This document shows positions 42,134-50,664 of a stretch of 64,000 nucleotides of DNA, one piece after another. The DNA is from Siccirubricoccus phaeus (GTDB lineage Bacteria > Pseudomonadota > Alphaproteobacteria > Acetobacterales > Acetobacteraceae): the NCBI RefSeq assembly GCF_008360935.1, contig NZ_SRXO01000005.1:314545-378544 (forward strand). Direction: 5' to 3'. Under the pieces are notes generated by a model. That model was not told the origin of the DNA. It searched no databases and worked only from the letters and a program-made list of their open reading frames with translations. Position 1 is the first letter of the stretch, and each line of letters opens with the position of its first letter. A program made the translations under genes and the position numbers.

Positions 42134-43486
42134 ATGAGCCAGACCGCCACCCGCCGCCGCCCCGCCGGCAGGTCCGCCGCAAAGCCCGCCGCCGAGGCGC
42201 CCGCCCCGGAGGCGCCGGCGCGGAAGCTGCGCGTCCTCACCATGTCCCATATGGACCCGCGGGTGTCCCGCGGCGGCGCCGAGATCGCCGCCTTCCAGCT
42301 CTACACCAAGCTGCAGGCCGACCCGAATGTGGAGGCCTTCTTCCTCGCCGCCGCGCCGGGGCGGATCGGCGAGCGCCTCGGCGTGCGGCTGACCCAGCCC
42401 TTCGGGCCGCAGGAATGGGTCTATGTCGGCCACGGCTTCGACCATGGCATCCACGCGAATGGCGACCCGGAATTCCCGCCGGAATTCCTCGAGCTGCTGG
42501 GCAAGCTCCAGCCCGACATCGTGCATCTGCACCACTACACGAATTTCGGGGTGGAGGCGCTGCTGCATATCCGCCGCGCCGCGCCGCAGGCGAAGATCGT
42601 GCTGACGCTCCATGAATACCTCGCCATCTGCAACCATTTCGGCCAGATGGTGAAGCGGCCGAGCTTCGCCCTGTGCGAGAAGGCCAGCCCGCGCGACTGC
42701 CATCGCTGCTTCCCGGAAAAGCCGGAGCCGGATTTCTTCCTGCGCGAGCTGTTCATGAAGCGCTTCTTCCGGCTGGTGGACCGCTTCATCTCGCCGAGCC
42801 ATTTCCTCGCCCGGCGCTATGTCGACTGGGGCATCGCGCCGGAGAAGATGACGGTCATCGAGAACGGCATGCCGGAACGCTCGGCGCATGCCGCGCGGCA
42901 GCCCTACCCGCCGGTGGAGGACGGGCTGGTCTTCGGCTTCTTCGGCCAGATCTCCGCGCTGAAGGGGATCAACGTGCTGATCGAGGCGGCGGGGCTGCTG
43001 GACAAGGCGGGCATCGACCGGGTGCGGATCGACGTGAACGGTGATTATTCCGGCCAGCCGGAGCCCTTCCGCCTGGATTTCGAGAAGCGCCTCGCCAAGG
43101 CCTCGGAGAATTTCAACTACCGGGGGCCTTACGAGAACAGCCGGGTGGATGAGCTGATGCAGCAATGCCATGCGGTGCTCGTCCCCTCCGTCTGGTGGGA
43201 GAATTCGCCGCTGGTGATCCAGGAAGCGCTGCTGAACCGGCGGCCGGTCATCTGCTCCGATATCGGCGGCATGGCGGAGAAGGTGCGGGACGGGCTGGAC
43301 GGCTACCATTTCCAGGCGCGCAGCGCCTGGTCCCTGGCGAACCTGCTGAAGACCCTGGCGGCGGAGCCGCACCGGCTGCTGGCGATCCAGAAGACCATCG
43401 CCACGCCGCCGAGCATGAGCGAGACGGCGGCGGCGGTGCGGCGGGTGTATGACGAGGTGCTGGCGGGGATCGACGCGGCGGTGTGA
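42134..43486 (+). CDS. Glycosyltransferase family 4
   Basis: This 450-residue GT-B enzyme starts with a Pro/Ala tail, then RVLTMSHMDPRVSRGGAEIAAF, PDIVHLHHYTNFG, LTLHEYLAICNHFG, a CEKASPRDCHRCFP cysteine cluster, and VIENGMPE. The second Rossmann fold has FGFFGQISALKGI and PSVWWENSPLVIQEAL, with the acidic nucleotide-sugar motif. It probably adds a sugar from a nucleotide donor to a lipid-linked or protein-linked glycan. Its closest visible relative is the GT4 encoded head-on at 43715-44950. Confidence 0.92.
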   Translation: MSQTATRRRPAGRSAAKPAAEAPAPEAPARKLRVLTMSHMDPRVSRGGAEIAAFQLYTKLQADPNVEAFFLAAAPGRIGERLGVRLTQPFGPQEWVYVGHGFDHGIHANGDPEFPPEFLELLGKLQPDIVHLHHYTNFGVEALLHIRRAAPQAKIVLTLHEYLAICNHFGQMVKRPSFALCEKASPRDCHRCFPEKPEPDFFLRELFMKRFFRLVDRFISPSHFLARRYVDWGIAPEKMTVIENGMPERSAHAARQPYPPVEDGLVFGFFGQISALKGINVLIEAAGLLDKAGIDRVRIDVNGDYSGQPEPFRLDFEKRLAKASENFNYRGPYENSRVDELMQQCHAVLVPSVWWENSPLVIQEALLNRRPVICSDIGGMAEKVRDGLDGYHFQARSAWSLANLLKTLAAEPHRLLAIQKTIATPPSMSETAAAVRRVYDEVLAGIDAAV

Positions 43487-43517
43487 GGTAGGAGCAGGAA
43501 GAAGAAGACAATAAAGG

Positions 43518-43714
43518 AAAGATTGGGGGCTTTGCCCGTTGGCGGCAGCGCCGCCAACCCCCCACCGGGGAGGGGACCCCTCCCCGGACCCCGGTGTGAG
43601 TTTGCCGGTTCAACCGTCGGGTCCAAAACTCACACCGGGGTCCGGGGCCAGGTCCTGGCCCCGGCGGGGTCCAGGGGCAGCGCCCCTGGTGGGGGTTCGG
43701 GGCCGAAGCCCCCG
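43518..43714. repeat. GC-rich palindromic repeat family R3 between glycan cassettes
   Basis: The whole gap between the two convergent GT4 genes is made of R3-type hairpins, including TTGGCGGCAGCGCCGCCAA and GGGGGCTTTG pieces. The perfect central stem is listed separately. Confidence 0.6.
43582..43647. terminator. Perfect 22-bp inverted repeat, likely bidirectional terminator
   Basis: Arms 43582-43603 and 43626-43647 are exact reverse complements separated by 22 nt. They lie between two convergent glycosyltransferase genes, where a two-way terminator is expected. There is no clear T-tract. Confidence 0.6.
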
Positions 43715-44950
43715 CTACGCCAGCGCCTCGAACGCCGCCAGGTACCGCCGCGCCATCTCCGCCCCGTCGCAGGGCACCGGCAGCCCCGCCGCCAGCCGCG
43801 CCGCCATCCCGGGCTCCATCGCCCGCTCCATCGCCGCCACCAGGTCCGCCGGGTCGCCCACCCTGGCATGCAGCCCGCTGACCCCGTCCGCCACCTTCTC
43901 CGCCATGCCGCCGATATCGGAGCAGATGACCGGCCTGCCCGTGGCGAAGGCCTCCTGGATCACCACCGGGGAATTCTCCCACCAGGTGCTGGGCACCAGC
44001 ACGTAGTCGCAGGCGGCCATCAGCGGCCGCACCGCCTCATTCGGATAGGGCCCGGCATAGGAGAGGAAGGGGTAGCGCTGCACCGCCGCCTCCAGCGCCG
44101 CGCGGAAACCCTCCTTCTGGCCGATGATGGTGCCGTGCAGCCTGATGGCCAGCCGCGCCGCCAGCGCCGGCCGCGCCGCGATCAGCTCCGCCGCCGCCAG
44201 CAGCGTGTCGATGCCCTTATAGGGGTTGAGCTGGCCGAAGAAGCCGAACACCCAGCGCCCCCCCTGGCCGACCTGGCGCGGCGGCAGCGGCGCGGCAGGG
44301 TGCGGCAGGCCGTTCTCGATGACCGTGATGCGGCGCGGGTCCAGGCCCCAATCCGCGTAGCGCGCGGCGAGGAAGCGGCTGGGCGCGACGAAGCCGCCAA
44401 GCTCCGCGAAGCCCGCCAGGAAGCGGTCCCGCCGCAGGGCGAATTGGGTGATGTCGTGTTCCGGGAAGCAGGTGGCGCAGGCGGCCGGGGAGGCGGCGTA
44501 GCAGAGGGCGCGCTGCGGCCGCGTGACCATCTGGCCGTCGCGCAGGCAGATGGCGGTGTATTCGTGCAGGGTCAGCAGGCTCGCCATGCCCGGCAGCGCC
44601 GCCGCCGCCCGCAGCCCGGCCAGGCCGAGATGCAGGTGGTGGTGGAAATTCACCCGCCCCACCGCCTCCCGCCGCAGCAGCGCCGCCAGGGCGCGCGCCA
44701 GGCCGGGGGTGCCGGCATTGTAGAGCGGGTCCTGCCGCCCGGCGGGCAGGAACAGCGCGTGCTCCCCGGGCGTCGCAAGGTCCAGCCGCGCGGCATTCTC
44801 TTCCGGCGTCACCGTCACATGGATGGCCGGCAGGCCGAGGCCGAGCAGGCCGCGATAGAGCGTATAGGCCGCGATCTCCGACCCGCCGCGGGAAAGGGAG
44901 GGATGCGCATGGGTGACGACCGCGAGGCGCGGCGGGCGGGCCTCAGCCAC
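43715..44950 (-). CDS. Glycosyltransferase family 4, paralogue of 42134-43486
   Basis: This 411-residue GT-B protein follows the same plan as the GT4 on the other strand: LAVVTHAHPSLSRGGSEIAAY, LTLHEYTAICLRDGQMV, ASPAACATCFPEHD, VIENGLPH, FGFFGQLNPYKGI and PSTWWENSPVVIQEAF. The two are clear paralogues, this one shorter at the N-terminus. The start is a GTG that overlaps the end of the upstream gene by 8 bp; the longer frame is a shadow of that gene. It probably transfers a sugar in the same surface-glycan pathway. Confidence 0.9.
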   Translation of the reverse strand: MAEARPPRLAVVTHAHPSLSRGGSEIAAYTLYRGLLGLGLPAIHVTVTPEENAARLDLATPGEHALFLPAGRQDPLYNAGTPGLARALAALLRREAVGRVNFHHHLHLGLAGLRAAAALPGMASLLTLHEYTAICLRDGQMVTRPQRALCYAASPAACATCFPEHDITQFALRRDRFLAGFAELGGFVAPSRFLAARYADWGLDPRRITVIENGLPHPAAPLPPRQVGQGGRWVFGFFGQLNPYKGIDTLLAAAELIAARPALAARLAIRLHGTIIGQKEGFRAALEAAVQRYPFLSYAGPYPNEAVRPLMAACDYVLVPSTWWENSPVVIQEAFATGRPVICSDIGGMAEKVADGVSGLHARVGDPADLVAAMERAMEPGMAARLAAGLPVPCDGAEMARRYLAAFEALA

Positions 44951-47363
44951 CGCCGCCGCCGGTGAGCAGGCGGTCCACCGCGCGGGCGAGGCGGCCGGCC
45001 GGGCGGCGGCGGCCGGGCAGGGCGGCGGCGCCGGCGGGCAGCGCCTGCCGCGCCGCCGGCAGGCACGGCGCCAGGCTGGCCATGCCGCCGAGCAGGGGTG
45101 GCTGTCCGGCCAGCCAGGCGAGGAATTCCGCCCGCCGCCAGGCGAAGGCGGCCAGCCCAGCCGCGCCGTAGGGCGCGGCCGCCTCGCCCCGCCAGGGCAG
45201 GGCGAGGGGCAGGGGCGAGGGCGCGGCCAGCGCCCCGAGCAGCGCCTCCCAGCCCGCCGCATTGGGGAAGGCACCGGGGCCGACCAGGGCGAAGCGCTCC
45301 GTGCCGAGGCTGGCGAGGATGCCGGGCAGGGCGTGCGGCGCCTGGGCGGCATCGGGCAGGGCGAAGACGGCGGCGGGCAGGCCGATCTCGGCCAGCCCGG
45401 CCAGGGCGGTGGCCCGCGCCGCGCCGGAGCCGAGCAGAAGCACCAGGGGCGGCAGGCCCGGCCGCCGGGCGGCGAGCAGGCCGAGCTCGGCCAGCAGCAG
45501 GGCGGCATCGGCACGGTCCGGGCCGAGGGCGAGGATCAGCGCCGCCGGCGCCGCGGCGAGCGGCAGCAGCGGCTCCGCCCGCGCCGCCCCGGCCAGGGCG
45601 GCCTGGGCCACGGCCCGGGCGAGGTCCGGGAAGAAGGGCTCGTGCTCCAGCCCCGGATAGATCTGCAGCAGCTCCTCCGGCGCGGCGGAATGGCCGATGA
45701 CGCGAAGCTGCGGCGCGGCGATGCGGTGGCCGAGGCCTAGGCCGCCCGGGGTGGCGAAGCGCAGGCTCGCCTCCTGCAGCGCCTCGGGCGTCGCCTGGCC
45801 GCGGAAGGCGGCGAGGAAGCCGGCACCTTCCACCAGCGCCGTTGCGCCGCCCGCCGGCTCCAGCAGATCCGGCCGCGGCAGGCGGGTGAGGCTGTGCGGG
45901 ACCAGCGGCAGCACCTCCTCGCCGAGGCGGAGCAGGCGGGGCTGCAGCGTCTCGGCCGGGCTCAGGCTCCAGCCCTGGACCAGGGCGCCGAAGCCGGGCA
46001 CCACCAGCAGCCGGTCCACATGCGCCTTCAGCCCGAGCGCGGCGGCTTCCGGCGCATCCGGCGCCCAGGGGTTGGTGGCGGCGGAAAGGCGCAGCAGCGG
46101 CCGGAGATAGTGGCCTTGCAGCCCGGCGGCGGCGCCGGCGGCCAGGCGCTGGGCGCAGGCGGCGGGTTCCAGGAATTGGCTGGTGCCGAGGGTGCGGAGC
46201 TCCGCCTGGCCGGCGGCGCCGAAGCGCAGCCGGGGGCGGGGGCGGTCGCCGGAGGGCCGCCAGGCCGTGTCGAGCGCGGCGGCGAAGGCGACGGCGCCTT
46301 CCGGCAGATCCGCCCGGGACTGCCAGGCGATGGCCATGCCGGCGGGGGCCAGCGCCGTCTCTCCGATACGGCAGGGGAAGAGGAGGCCCGCCTCCGGCCG
46401 CATCCAGCCGAACAGCCAGAGCGGGCCGCCGGGCACGGCGCCGAAGGCCTCGATGAAGCCGGCCTCCTTGGCCGGCGCGGTCTCCGGCAGGGCTGCCGCC
46501 GCGGCGCGGGCGGCGGCGAGGCTGGCCGGCAGGGCGGGCAATGGCTGGGCCGGGCCGACGCGGAGGACGGGCAGGGAAATGACGGCGGGAGCGAGCGCAG
46601 CGGGCAGGTCCGGCGGATCGGCCGCCGGAAGGGCGGTGGGTGCCCCGGCGGCTCCGGCTGGCGGCATGGCGGGCGCGACAGTGGCTGGCGGGGGCGCGGC
46701 GGGCGGGTCCGGCAGATCGGTCGGCAGAAGGGCGGTGGGTGCCCGGGTGGCCCCGGCTGGCGGCGCGGCGGGAGCGGTGACGGTCGAGGGAGGCAGGCCG
46801 GCAGGGGCTGGCGCGCCGGCCTCTGCCCTGGCCCAGGTCACCGGGCCGGCGCCGGCCGGCGCGGCGAAGGCGGCAATGGCCGCCGGGGGTTCGGGGCCGG
46901 GGGATGGCGAGCCAGCCTCCGGCGTGCCCGGCGCCCGCTCCGCCGGGCCTGCCCCGGCCGGCAGGGGTGCATCGGGCCCCGCCCCGGCCACGGCATCCAC
47001 CATGTCGCCGAGCAGCGGCAGCGGCACCTGGGACTCGAGCAGCCCGCCACCGGCCAGCCGCAATTGCAGCGGCAGCTTCAGCCCGCGCAGGGCGGTGGCG
47101 GCCGGGGTCTGCAACGCGGCGCGCGGGATGCGGAAGCGGAGGCGGCCGGGGCGGCCTTCCTCGCCCGGCTCGGGCTCGGCCCGCCAGGCGGCCACCGGGA
47201 TGTCCCCCGCCAGCACCTCGATCCCGATCGGCATGCCGGGCTGCGCCGGATCTTCGACCCAGCCGGAGAAGCCGAGGAATTTGCCAGCCCGCTCAATCAT
47301 GCCGCGTTGTGGCGACACAACCTCAATTTTGATCGGACCATCGAGGAATTGGACCGTATCCAT
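44943..47363 (-). CDS. GW-module protein with degenerate GT2-like domain
   Basis: This 806-residue protein parallels the GT2 gene at 39552-42098. It has beta modules with the same GW signature (FLGFSGWVEDP, LWLFGWMRPEAG, ALVQGWSLSP). A Pro/Ala-rich insert (about residues 130-290) includes a roughly 33-residue unit repeated twice. The last 250 residues resemble a GT-A fold, but the DxD-like site is gone: where the GT2 has FLNSDVMPRDG, this has ALVGPGAFPNAAG. It is probably not an active transferase. The start MDTVQFL is chosen over an AT-rich extension. It overlaps the following GT4 gene by 8 bp. Confidence 0.7.
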   Translation of the reverse strand: MDTVQFLDGPIKIEVVSPQRGMIERAGKFLGFSGWVEDPAQPGMPIGIEVLAGDIPVAAWRAEPEPGEEGRPGRLRFRIPRAALQTPAATALRGLKLPLQLRLAGGGLLESQVPLPLLGDMVDAVAGAGPDAPLPAGAGPAERAPGTPEAGSPSPGPEPPAAIAAFAAPAGAGPVTWARAEAGAPAPAGLPPSTVTAPAAPPAGATRAPTALLPTDLPDPPAAPPPATVAPAMPPAGAAGAPTALPAADPPDLPAALAPAVISLPVLRVGPAQPLPALPASLAAARAAAAALPETAPAKEAGFIEAFGAVPGGPLWLFGWMRPEAGLLFPCRIGETALAPAGMAIAWQSRADLPEGAVAFAAALDTAWRPSGDRPRPRLRFGAAGQAELRTLGTSQFLEPAACAQRLAAGAAAGLQGHYLRPLLRLSAATNPWAPDAPEAAALGLKAHVDRLLVVPGFGALVQGWSLSPAETLQPRLLRLGEEVLPLVPHSLTRLPRPDLLEPAGGATALVEGAGFLAAFRGQATPEALQEASLRFATPGGLGLGHRIAAPQLRVIGHSAAPEELLQIYPGLEHEPFFPDLARAVAQAALAGAARAEPLLPLAAAPAALILALGPDRADAALLLAELGLLAARRPGLPPLVLLLGSGAARATALAGLAEIGLPAAVFALPDAAQAPHALPGILASLGTERFALVGPGAFPNAAGWEALLGALAAPSPLPLALPWRGEAAAPYGAAGLAAFAWRRAEFLAWLAGQPPLLGGMASLAPCLPAARQALPAGAAALPGRRRPAGRLARAVDRLLTGGGGG

Positions 47364-47558
47364 GGATCCCGTATCGCATGCGGTTCCAGTTTCTGCAAAG
47401 AGTCTGATGTGACAGGACTGAAATGTATTTTGGATCACGTATTCCCTTGGATGTTTCCCCCCGCCCGCGGCCGGCCCCCGGCGGAAGGATTAACGCTGCG
47501 GCAACCGCCCCCTGGCTTGATGCGCGGCGCCATTTCGGCGCTCTGCCAGGACGTTGCG

Positions 47559-48062
47559 ATGATCAACCTTGCCCGTGGTGACCAGAAGGACCCGCTGACC
47601 GGTGCGGCCACCGAACCCGCGCTGCTGCGCTTCCTCGATGCCGTGCTCGGCATGACGGAGCCGGGGGGGCCGCTGGTCGGGCTGCTCTGCCTGGAAGTGG
47701 ACGGGCTGGAGGTGCTGCAATCCCGCCATGGGCAGGGCACGGTGGATGCGGTCCTGCTCGGCATCGCCGACCGGCTGCAGGAGGTGATCCGCAACCATGA
47801 TCTGGTCGGCCGGATGGGCGGCGGCTTCGCGGTCTGCCTGGCGGAGATCTTCCCTGCCCAGGCGGCGGCGGCGGCGGAAAGGCTGCGGGCGGCCATCGCC
47901 AGCGCCCCGGTCGCCACGCCGGCCGGGGCCATTCCGGTGAGCTGCAGCATCGGCATGGCGCTGGGCCGCGCCCAGCCGGCGGATGCGCTGGTCTTCCAGG
48001 CGCGGGACGCGATGTGGACCGCCCGGCACCGGGGCGGCGATCAGGTGGTCGCGGCTCCGTGA
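47559..48062 (+). CDS. Degenerate GGDEF-domain protein
   Basis: This 167-residue protein has the shape of a lone diguanylate cyclase domain: DPLTGAATEPALLRFLD at the start, VDGLEVLQSRHGQGTVD, then VGRMGGGFAVCL where active enzymes have a GGDEF motif. The Asp and Glu of that motif are missing, so c-di-GMP synthesis is unlikely; it may bind GTP or act as a partner. The C-terminus has CSIGMAL and QARDAMWTARHRGGDQV as in real GGDEF domains. No sensor or membrane segment is present. The ATG at 47559 has AGGA upstream; one at 47520 is also in frame. It is divergent from the pseudo-GT2 gene. Confidence 0.75.
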   Translation: MINLARGDQKDPLTGAATEPALLRFLDAVLGMTEPGGPLVGLLCLEVDGLEVLQSRHGQGTVDAVLLGIADRLQEVIRNHDLVGRMGGGFAVCLAEIFPAQAAAAAERLRAAIASAPVATPAGAIPVSCSIGMALGRAQPADALVFQARDAMWTARHRGGDQVVAAP

Positions 48063-48147
48063 TGCCGCCCCTTGGCTTTTGACCCTCGGCCCTTTTGACA
48101 ATTCTGAGACAAAGCGCGAGTGTCGGGCATCATACGGCCCGGCTTGC

Positions 48148-48918
48148 ATGAACGATCTGATCCCTCGGCTGTTCGCCCTCCAGGAAAGCGGGAATGTCTT
48201 CGAGGACATAATCGCCGCGTTGTACCGGGCCGTCTTGCGGCCTGGCGATCTGGCGGTGGATGGCGGCGCGAATCGCGGCCTGCATACTTTCCCGATGGCG
48301 GAATTGGTTGGTCCGGCCGGCCATGTGATTGGCTTCGAACCGATTCCCTGGCTGGCCGAGACGCTGCGCCTGCAGCGCGGCCAGCGCAGCCTGCCGCAGA
48401 TCGAGATCCGCCAGCAGGCGCTGGCGGCGGAGGAGGGCAGGGCGGCCTTCCACTGGATCCGCAATGCGGATGGCTATAGCGGGCTGCAGCCGCGGGAATA
48501 CCCGAGCGCGCCGGACCGCGAGCTGATCGAGGTGGAGACCATCCGGCTGGACCGCGTGCTGGAAGGGGTGGGGCGGCCCTGGCGCTTCATGAAGCTGGAC
48601 CTGGAGGGCGGGGAATTCCGCGCCATGCAGGGCGCCGCCGCCGCCCTGGCGCAGCACCGCCCGGTCATCGTCTTCGAGAATGCCCGGGCCGGCGCCGCCG
48701 CGGCCTATGGCTATGACGCCGAGACTTATTTCCGCTTCTTCGACGGGCTGGGCTACCGGCTGCGCGACCTGTTCGGCCGCCCCTTCACCCGGGCGGAGTG
48801 GGACTCCCCCGGCCTGCCCTGGTATTTCATCGCCGCGGCGCGGGCGGAGGACCAGGCGCTGCTGGACCGCGCGGTGCCGAAGATCCTGACCCAGGTGGTG
48901 GCAGCCGCGCCGGCCTGA
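48148..48918 (+). CDS. FkbM-family methyltransferase
   Basis: This 256-residue protein has the FkbM SAM-binding fold: AVDGGANRGLHTF, GHVIGFEPIPWL, and MKLDLEGGEFRAM, followed by a C-terminal segment ending in WYFIAAAR. FkbM-type enzymes O-methylate sugars or other hydroxyl groups, and many lie in polysaccharide clusters. Next to four glycosyltransferase-type genes, methylation of a surface glycan is likely. The start MNDLIPR is the ATG after the AT-richer gap; the longer frame is not used. Confidence 0.85.
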   Translation: MNDLIPRLFALQESGNVFEDIIAALYRAVLRPGDLAVDGGANRGLHTFPMAELVGPAGHVIGFEPIPWLAETLRLQRGQRSLPQIEIRQQALAAEEGRAAFHWIRNADGYSGLQPREYPSAPDRELIEVETIRLDRVLEGVGRPWRFMKLDLEGGEFRAMQGAAAALAQHRPVIVFENARAGAAAAYGYDAETYFRFFDGLGYRLRDLFGRPFTRAEWDSPGLPWYFIAAARAEDQALLDRAVPKILTQVVAAAPA

Positions 48919-49185
48919 GGGCCTGCCTCAAAAGGGTCTGTGGCGTGCCTTGGCGGGTCTTTCCCGCCCTGACGTGATGCGCCGGCATGCTATTCGCACG
49001 AGGTCGGTGGGTTGCCGATGCCAGCAGCATCGGCCGGCGCCGTCGCGCCAGTGCCGCGACCCTGGCCGGGACGATCCCCGATCCATCGCCCGGACCCTTT
49101 TGCCTCCGGGCCGGCAGGTTCAACCTGCGGGTCTGGAACTCGGACCGGGGTCCGAGCCCAGGTCCTGGCCCCGGCGGCGGTTGGA
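48919..49185. other. Gene-free spacer with small hairpin
   Basis: A GGCGGG/CCCGCC hairpin at 48952-48968 lies 34 bp after the FkbM stop and could end transcription. A GTTGCCGATGCCAGCAGCATC segment at about 49011-49032 also occurs near 35624-35644. No gene is seen. Confidence 0.45.
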
Positions 49186-49336
49186 CGCCAACGGGCAGCG
49201 CCCGTGCCGGGGGGTGGGGGCAACGCGCCCCCATAACGCCTACTGCGCCGCCGCCAGATGCCGCCAACGGGCAGCGCCCGTGCCGGGCGGGCGGGGGCAA
49301 CGCCCCCAACAACGCCTACTGCGCCGCCGCCAGATG
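49186..49336. repeat. Tandem 75-bp duplication including the 3' end of the LLM gene
   Basis: Two units, 49186-49260 and 49261-49336, are nearly identical. Each ends in AACGCCTACTGCGCCGCCGC. The unit at 49311-49336 encodes the last codons and stop of the LLM oxidoreductase; the other is a non-coding echo. Confidence 0.75.
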
Positions 49337-50431
49337 TCCCGCCGGCCGCGCCGGCACCATCTGCTTCACCTGCGGCAGCACCTCCTGCTGCAGCATGCCG
49401 AGTGAGGTCCGCCACGCCTCCGGCTTCTCCAGATAGTCGAAGCCGAAGACCAGGATCTGGCCGAAGCCGCCGCAATCCTCGTAGACCTTGGCCAGCTTCT
49501 CCGCGACCGTGGCCGGCGAGCCGACCAGCCAATTATGCTTCGCGCAATATTCCGGCGTCACCTCGCTGTCCGCGACCTCCGGGCTGTGCTTGAGGTATTC
49601 GAGGAAGCCGAAATTGCTCAGCAGCGGCAGGAAGTATTCGCGCATCATGCGGCCCATCATGCCGCCGACCGAAAGCTTCCACGCCTCCTCGTCGGTCTCC
49701 GCCACGAAGACCTCCCGCACCAGGCGCCAATCGCCGCGCCAGGGGGTGCGGCCGGTCTTCCGCGCGCCCGCCTCCACCGCATCCCAGTGGGAGCCGACAT
49801 AGGCCGGGTTGAGGTTCAGGCTGAGCGGCAGGAAGCCGCGCTCGCCGGCCAGCTTCAGCGTGTCCGAGTTCTTGGAGAGGCCGGCGACGCCGATCGGCGG
49901 GTGGGGCAACTGCACCGGGCGGATATGCGGCCTGAGGAAGCCGAACATCGTCTCCGGCTTGTCCACCTTCCAGTACTTGCCCTCGTAATGGAAGGACGGC
50001 TCCTCCGACCAGAGGCGCAGGATGATGTCCAGCGCCTCGCGCGTCATCAGCCGGTTGTCGCCGGACATGCCGTCCACGTTGAACATCTTCCAGTCGGAAG
50101 GCAGGCCGGAGGCGGCGACGCCGAACATCAGCCGGCCCTCGGCGAGGTGGTCCAGCATGGCGACGCGGTTCGCCAGCTCCGCCGGGTGATGGTAAGGCAG
50201 CAGGAAGCCGCCGGGGCCGATGCGCAGGCGCTTCGTTTGCAGCAGCGCCTGGGCGATCAGCAGGTCCGGCGAGGGATGCGGCTCCCAGGGGGCGGTGTGG
50301 TGCTCGCCGATCCAGGCCTCGGTGAAGCCCAGCTCGTCCAGCCAGCGCAGCGTCTGGAGATCCCAGTCATGCCCGGCCTTCAGCCCGCGCTCCGGCGGGT
50401 GGGAGGGCATGGAGAAATAGCCGAATTCCAT
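49316..50431 (-). CDS. LLM-class flavin-dependent oxidoreductase
   Basis: This 371-residue protein has the bacterial-luciferase-like TIM-barrel pattern: MEFGYFSMPSHPPERG, WLDELGFTEAWIGEHH, LRIGPGGFLLPYHHP and EGRLMFGVAASGLPSDW. LLM enzymes use reduced flavin supplied by a separate reductase to monooxygenate substrates such as aromatic, alkane or sulfonated compounds. The gene lies after a maleylacetate-reductase-like gene on the same strand, which suggests degradation of an aromatic or related compound. The extreme C-terminus is duplicated just outside the gene. Confidence 0.9.
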   Translation of the reverse strand: MEFGYFSMPSHPPERGLKAGHDWDLQTLRWLDELGFTEAWIGEHHTAPWEPHPSPDLLIAQALLQTKRLRIGPGGFLLPYHHPAELANRVAMLDHLAEGRLMFGVAASGLPSDWKMFNVDGMSGDNRLMTREALDIILRLWSEEPSFHYEGKYWKVDKPETMFGFLRPHIRPVQLPHPPIGVAGLSKNSDTLKLAGERGFLPLSLNLNPAYVGSHWDAVEAGARKTGRTPWRGDWRLVREVFVAETDEEAWKLSVGGMMGRMMREYFLPLLSNFGFLEYLKHSPEVADSEVTPEYCAKHNWLVGSPATVAEKLAKVYEDCGGFGQILVFGFDYLEKPEAWRTSLGMLQQEVLPQVKQMVPARPAGHLAAAQ

Positions 50432-50525
50432 TTTGGCCGTCCTCCTTGAGTCCCGGGTTCATGCCCGGTTGCAGGAGGATGCTCGCGCCGGTTGCGGGAG
50501 GGATGCAAGCGGGAAAGGCCGTGCC

Positions 50526-50645
50526 GGGAGGGGCGTCGCGCCGCAGGGCGCGCCTGGCGGCGCGACCCCTCCCGGACCCACCCCGCCAAAGGCCGAAAGG
50601 CCTTTGGAAACCTTGAGTCCGCATCCGTGGGTTGAACCCGCGGGC
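50526..50645. repeat. Dispersed repeat R4
   Basis: A GGGGCGTCGCGCCGC hairpin is followed by AAAGGCCGAAAGGCCTTTGG and a CCTTGAGTCCGC tail. Related copies are at 5831-5953 and 17684-17780. This copy lies between the reductase and LLM genes. Confidence 0.55.
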
Positions 50646-50664
50646 CATATCGCCCGGCGGAGGG

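Noticed and set aside
39186..42182. 998-codon minus-strand frame opposite the GT2 gene
   Set aside because: It is an antisense shadow; the GT2 motifs are on the plus strand.
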